From positions 62,001 to 126,000 of the forward strand of contig NZ_LWAE01000006.1 of the NCBI RefSeq assembly GCF_001623875.1: a DNA stretch of 64,000 nt, in the 5' to 3' direction. Below the pieces are notes generated by a model. That model was given only the letters and a program-made list of their open reading frames with translations. It did not search any database and was not told where the DNA came from. The DNA comes from Clostridium magnum DSM 2767 (lineage in GTDB: Bacteria; Bacillota; Clostridia; Clostridiales; Clostridiaceae). Within the stretch, counting starts at the first letter, position 1. Every line of letters begins with the position of its first letter. Below, in pieces: positions 60,484 through 64,000 of this stretch. The position numbers were made by a program, and so were the translations under genes.

Positions 60484-61236
60484 ATGAATTTAGATGAAGC
60501 AAGGAATTTATTAGAATGTATAAAAAGTGGTTCTATAAGTATAGATGATGGAATTAAGCAACTACAAGATCTTCCTTTTAAAGATTTAGGTTATGCAAAG
60601 ATTGACAACCACAGAGAACTAAGAGTTGGTTATCCGGAAGTCATATACTGTGCAGGAAAAACTCCTGAGCAAATAAGTGGAATAGTCCAATTTATGATTA
60701 CAAAAGGAAACAATATACTTGGTACAAGAGCTTCAGAAGAGGCCTATAATGCGGTAAAAGATATATGTCCCAAAGCAGAGTATAACAAGATTGCAAAAGT
60801 TATAACTATAAAAAACAAAGAGATGGAAGTTTCAAAATCATATATAGCTATAGTTACAGCAGGAACCTCTGATATACCGGTAGCAGAAGAAGCAGCCCAA
60901 ACAGCTGAAATTTTCGGTAATAAGGTGGAAAGAATATATGATGTAGGAGTAGCTGGAATACATAGATTATTTGATAAATTAAACTTGATAAGGGATGCAA
61001 AGGTAGTTATTGTGGTAGCGGGCATGGAAGGAGCATTGGCAAGCGTTATTGGAGGATTAGTAGATAAACCAGTAATCGGAGTACCTACTAGTGTAGGATA
61101 TGGTGCAAGTTTTGGAGGAGTATCTGCATTACTTACTATGCTTAATAGTTGTGCAAGTGGAGTAAGTGTGGTAAATATAGATAATGGATTTGGAGCAGGA
61201 TACACTGCTAGTATGATAAATAAACTTCAAGTTTAG
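60484..61236 (+). CDS. larB: LarB, nicotinate adenine dinucleotide carboxylase/hydrolase
   Basis: First enzyme of NPN cofactor synthesis; carboxylates the pyridinium ring of NaAD. The C-terminal half is PurE-like: VTAGTSDIPVAEEAAQTAEIFGN, YDVGVAGIHRLFD, VVAGMEGALASVIGGLVDKPVIGVPTSVGYG. 250 aa, normal. Third gene of larC-larE-larB; no larA is present in the window. Confidence 0.94.
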   Translation: MNLDEARNLLECIKSGSISIDDGIKQLQDLPFKDLGYAKIDNHRELRVGYPEVIYCAGKTPEQISGIVQFMITKGNNILGTRASEEAYNAVKDICPKAEYNKIAKVITIKNKEMEVSKSYIAIVTAGTSDIPVAEEAAQTAEIFGNKVERIYDVGVAGIHRLFDKLNLIRDAKVVIVVAGMEGALASVIGGLVDKPVIGVPTSVGYGASFGGVSALLTMLNSCASGVSVVNIDNGFGAGYTASMINKLQV

Positions 61237-61259
61237 AATCCTATGATAGGAGAGGTTCT

Positions 61260-62537
61260 ATGAGAAAAAACGTGAGAATTTTATCATTGTTTATTTGTAT
61301 AGCTATATTAGTATCGGTAGTTGCTTGCAACAGTGAGAAAAAGGTAGAAAACAAAGACAACTTAAAGGGCAAAATTGTAGTTCTAACAGACAAAAAACAT
61401 GAAGGGCAGTTGAAATTAGCGGCAGATAACTTTAAGAAACTGCATCCAAAGGCAGAGATAGACTTAAGAGTTGAAAATATCTTATATGATAAGCTTAAGG
61501 ATGACTTGAATGCTAAGGAAAATCCCATAGATGTTGTAAATTGTGATAACGAGCATATTCAATACTTAATAAATAAGTTACCAAATAGTTTTTTAGATGT
61601 AACAGAGGATGTAGGTGCCTATAAAGATAAACTAGCTAAAAGCAAAATCGACAATTTAACTTTTAATAGCAAAATATATGGATTCCCGTGGAATACTTCC
61701 CCTAAAGTTATTTTATATAGAAGTGATATACTTTTAAAGGAAGGGATTAATCCAGATGACATCAAAACGTGGAGTGATTATATATACGTTGGTAAAAAAG
61801 TAAGTAATGATACGGGAAAAAGGTTTATGGCCAATAGTAATGATATTAATAGTAATATTTACTTGCTTTTAGCAAATGAACTAGGTACATCATACTTAAA
61901 TAAAGATGGAAAATTGAATTTTAACTCTAAAGAGTGGAATTTAACCTTACAAGTAGCAAAATCTTTATATACGGAAGGCATACTCTATGAACTAAGTTCA
62001 AAAGAGGCTGTTATAGAAGCTGCAAAGAGAGATGAGATAGTTTCTTTTGTGGCAGATCCATCTTATGCAAGTAGCTTAATGGAAAGTTCACCTGAATATA
62101 AGGGGAAATGGGCAGTTATGAAACTTCCAGCCTTTGAATCAGGAGGAAATAGAGACATATCCTTAGGAGGCTCAAGCTTAATGATAAATAAAGCATCTGA
62201 AAATACAAATCTAGCAAAAGAATTTATAAAATTTTCTATAACAGATGATAAGACGCAAATGGGTAATATGAATAAATACGGACTATTTCCAGTAAACATA
62301 GACCAATATAATCTTGTTGAATTTAACAAATCTATAGATTATTTTAATAGTAGGATATGGTACTTGTTTGGAGATGTTGAAAAAGGAGCTCCTATAGTAA
62401 ATTATACGCTGGATTTTTCAACTATTGGAGAAGTAGTAGAAAATAATTTATCTAAAGATAACTTAGCTAGTAAGGAAATACCAGTACTGTTAGAGTTGCT
62501 TCAAAAGGAAAGTGAAAGTAGAATTGTGAAAAAGTAG
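61260..62537 (+). CDS. extracellular solute-binding lipoprotein (family 1)
   Basis: The signal peptide ends in the lipobox SVVAC; Cys23 should be lipidated. The remainder has the plan of sugar-type ABC solute-binding proteins: KIVVLTDKKHEGQLKLAADNFKKLHPKAEIDLR, IYGFPWNTSPKVILYRSDIL, KGKWAVMKLPAFESGGNRDISLGGSSLMI. 425 aa. No permease or ATPase gene is adjacent, so its transporter is elsewhere. It follows larB by 23 bp on the same strand, with AGGAGAGG overlapping the gap. Confidence 0.85.
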   Translation: MRKNVRILSLFICIAILVSVVACNSEKKVENKDNLKGKIVVLTDKKHEGQLKLAADNFKKLHPKAEIDLRVENILYDKLKDDLNAKENPIDVVNCDNEHIQYLINKLPNSFLDVTEDVGAYKDKLAKSKIDNLTFNSKIYGFPWNTSPKVILYRSDILLKEGINPDDIKTWSDYIYVGKKVSNDTGKRFMANSNDINSNIYLLLANELGTSYLNKDGKLNFNSKEWNLTLQVAKSLYTEGILYELSSKEAVIEAAKRDEIVSFVADPSYASSLMESSPEYKGKWAVMKLPAFESGGNRDISLGGSSLMINKASENTNLAKEFIKFSITDDKTQMGNMNKYGLFPVNIDQYNLVEFNKSIDYFNSRIWYLFGDVEKGAPIVNYTLDFSTIGEVVENNLSKDNLASKEIPVLLELLQKESESRIVKK

Positions 62538-62618
62538 AAATTGTTATATGCTAGAGGTATATCAATTTAAGGATATCTGCGTATAAAATAGCATATAATA
62601 AAAAAAACCCCTGAAACG

Positions 62619-62736
62619 TTTACAATTGACCTGTTTTAGTGTATAATCGTAAATAGGGGATTAATCATAGGGATTTTTTTATAAAAAATGTAAAACCTCC
62701 TGACTGGATCGGAAAATAGTCAGGAGGCCTTTTTTA
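62619..62736 (+). ncRNA. candidate small RNA between promoter and terminator
   Basis: TTTACA (62619-62624), a 17-nt spacer and TATAAT (62642-62647) form a strong promoter. The only thing downstream is a terminator hairpin at 62696-62727 with a T-run. A transcript of about 80 nt (62654-62735) without a reading frame would result. It could also be a chance promoter in the 3' region of the convergent genes. Confidence 0.4.
62696..62735. terminator. bidirectional terminator
   Basis: CCTCCTGACT pairs with AGTCAGGAGG, followed by CCTTTTTT on the plus strand and TTTTACATTTTTT on the minus strand. Shared by the solute-binding gene and the glycosyltransferase. Confidence 0.88.
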
Positions 62737-63855
62737 TTATTCATTTAGTATTTTCTTGTAGGCTTCAATTGTTTTTTCTGAAGTTTTCTCCCAAGAAAAA
62801 TCAGAAGCTCTTCTTAAAGCTTTAGAAGTCAACTCATCTCTTATTCCTTTATCATTTAATAATGCTTCAAGTGAATACATAAGGTTTTTCATATTAAAAG
62901 GATCTATGAGGATACCGCCATCACCTACTACTTCTGGTATTGAGGAAATATTAGAAGCAATTACAGGAGTTCCACAACTCATAGCTTCTAAAGGAGGAAG
63001 TCCAAAACCCTCATATAATGAAGGGTATGCAAAGACTTTACAAGCGTTATAGAATATTGGTAATAGATCTTCTGGTACAAAACCAGTAAACTTTATATTA
63101 GATACTATATTCAAATCAGAGCCTAGTTGTTTCAAAACATTACCATCATCTTTATTAGCTCCAACTATTACTAGATCATGTTCCTGATCTAAGTTTTTAA
63201 ATATCTTCGAAAATGCCACCATTAGAGAAGATACATTTTTTCTTGGACTAAATCCACCTATATATAGTATGAAAGGTTTGTCTATATCATAATCCTTTCT
63301 TAAAGTTTCTTGACATTCATCTTTATTTAATGGCTTGTATTTACTATCAGCAGCTAGAGGTGTAACAAAAACCTTATCTTCATCAATAGAAAAAAATTTT
63401 AAAATATCTCTTTTAGAACATTCAGATACTGTTATGATACCATCACAAAGTTCCACTATTCTAGGCATTTCTTTTAGAAATTTAGAGAGATAACCTCGGC
63501 CTACAGTCTCAGGTAAGATATATGGTATTAAATCGTGGACAGTCACAACTTTTTTGCAGGTAATATTATCACAAATTCCTATACCGTTTTGAGGTATATG
63601 ATATATATCTACTTTTTCTTTTTCTAAGTTCTTTGGAAAGTAATGCTGCTCAAAAAATCTATGATGTTTTTTGGAAGCTATTACTATTTTTGTATTATCA
63701 TTTTCAAATCTTTTATAATCTTCTCCAGACCAATAAATTTGGTAAAAATTTTCTTTATGAGTTTCAATCATATATTTTAGGATTTTATCTGTATAGGTTC
63801 CTATACCAGTACCTTTATACCAGTTAACTCCTCGTGCATCAATAGCAATCTTCAT
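62737..63855 (-). CDS. glycosyltransferase, GT4 type
   Basis: 372 aa, GT-B fold. MKIAIDARGVNWYKGTGIGTYT opens the N-terminal Rossmann domain with the glycine loop. FILYIGGFSPRKNVSSLM and YPSLYEGFGLPPLEAMSCGTPVIASN in the C-terminal domain contain the E-x7-E motif of GT4 enzymes. ATG at 63855 after GGAGGT is preferred to the longer frame from 63894. It is likely to use a nucleotide sugar such as GDP-mannose for surface glycans; the acceptor is unknown. No gene is visible from 63856 to 64000. Confidence 0.88.
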   Translation of the reverse strand: MKIAIDARGVNWYKGTGIGTYTDKILKYMIETHKENFYQIYWSGEDYKRFENDNTKIVIASKKHHRFFEQHYFPKNLEKEKVDIYHIPQNGIGICDNITCKKVVTVHDLIPYILPETVGRGYLSKFLKEMPRIVELCDGIITVSECSKRDILKFFSIDEDKVFVTPLAADSKYKPLNKDECQETLRKDYDIDKPFILYIGGFSPRKNVSSLMVAFSKIFKNLDQEHDLVIVGANKDDGNVLKQLGSDLNIVSNIKFTGFVPEDLLPIFYNACKVFAYPSLYEGFGLPPLEAMSCGTPVIASNISSIPEVVGDGGILIDPFNMKNLMYSLEALLNDKGIRDELTSKALRRASDFSWEKTSEKTIEAYKKILNE

Positions 63856-64000
63856 ATAATTATCTACCTCCACATTAACATAACCACAACCCAAATCCTA
63901 AGAGAAAGGTGAACTCTACTATATATTATTAATATTACGCTAAAAATGTGTCATTTAGCACATACATATAAATTAATTCATATACTACATATATAGTAAT

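Overview
The window comes from a low-GC, spore-forming, strictly anaerobic Clostridium (sensu stricto type). The evidence is the AT-rich sequence, spmA/spmB, anaerobic NrdD/NrdG, T-box leaders, TTG/GTG starts behind strong GGAGG sites, and above all a complete D-proline reductase (Stickland) cluster together with the selenocysteine machinery that it needs. I cannot name the species.

Layout. 0-6.4 kb: the tail of a DUF1836 protein, ispF, a 0.95-kb gene-free stretch with five DnaA-box-like 9-mers, a polysaccharide deacetylase, rluF, a secreted glucosaminidase and two small proteins. 6.5-18.5 kb: spmAB, a family 4 uracil-DNA glycosylase, a Met T-box with metG, tatD, yabE, rnmV, rsmA, three envelope or unknown proteins and a ferredoxin. 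18.6-30.1 kb: nrdDG behind an NrdR-like box, an MBL-fold hydrolase, a twin-domain amidase, an Ile T-box with ileS, a CcpA/RegA-type repressor and a DedA protein. 30.4-36.8 kb: an accessory pair, a 1358-aa SF1 helicase with a C-terminal nuclease-like domain followed by a DUF1156-like DNA methyltransferase. I read this as a candidate two-gene defence module. 36.8-51.7 kb: prdR, selD (itself with an in-frame UGA), selA, selB, tRNA-Sec, a near-perfect sigma-54 promoter with upstream GTCA-N6-TGAC palindromes, then prdC-prdA-small protein-prdB (UGA-Sec)-prdD-prdE-prdF and a TSUP permease. 52.0-53.7 kb: an IS110-family element whose non-coding left end probably encodes a bridge RNA; it lies between the prd cluster and putP. 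53.8-64 kb: putP, three very small hydrophilic proteins, mpg, a GIY-YIG protein, a sugar nucleotidyltransferase, larC-larE-larB without larA, an orphan solute-binding lipoprotein, a possible small RNA and a glycosyltransferase.

How it fits together. PrdR should activate the sigma-54 promoter in front of prdC. PutP imports proline, PrdF racemises it, PrdA/PrdB reduce D-proline with electrons passed by PrdC, and SelA/SelB/SelD with tRNA-Sec supply the selenocysteine in PrdB. PrdD and PrdE look like a PrdA paralogue split exactly at the position where PrdA cleaves itself.

The strongest structure that genes do not explain is a family of 128-130-bp elements: four full copies (5720, 8364, 10893, 30165), one minimal copy (1683) and decayed traces. 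Every full and minimal copy sits directly 3' of TTTAT. Each full copy carries a hairpin at both ends, with compensatory changes in the better-paired copies. Two are inserted in the U-tracts of intrinsic terminators. They look like non-autonomous IS200/IS605-type elements (PATEs), although no TnpA or TnpB gene is present here.
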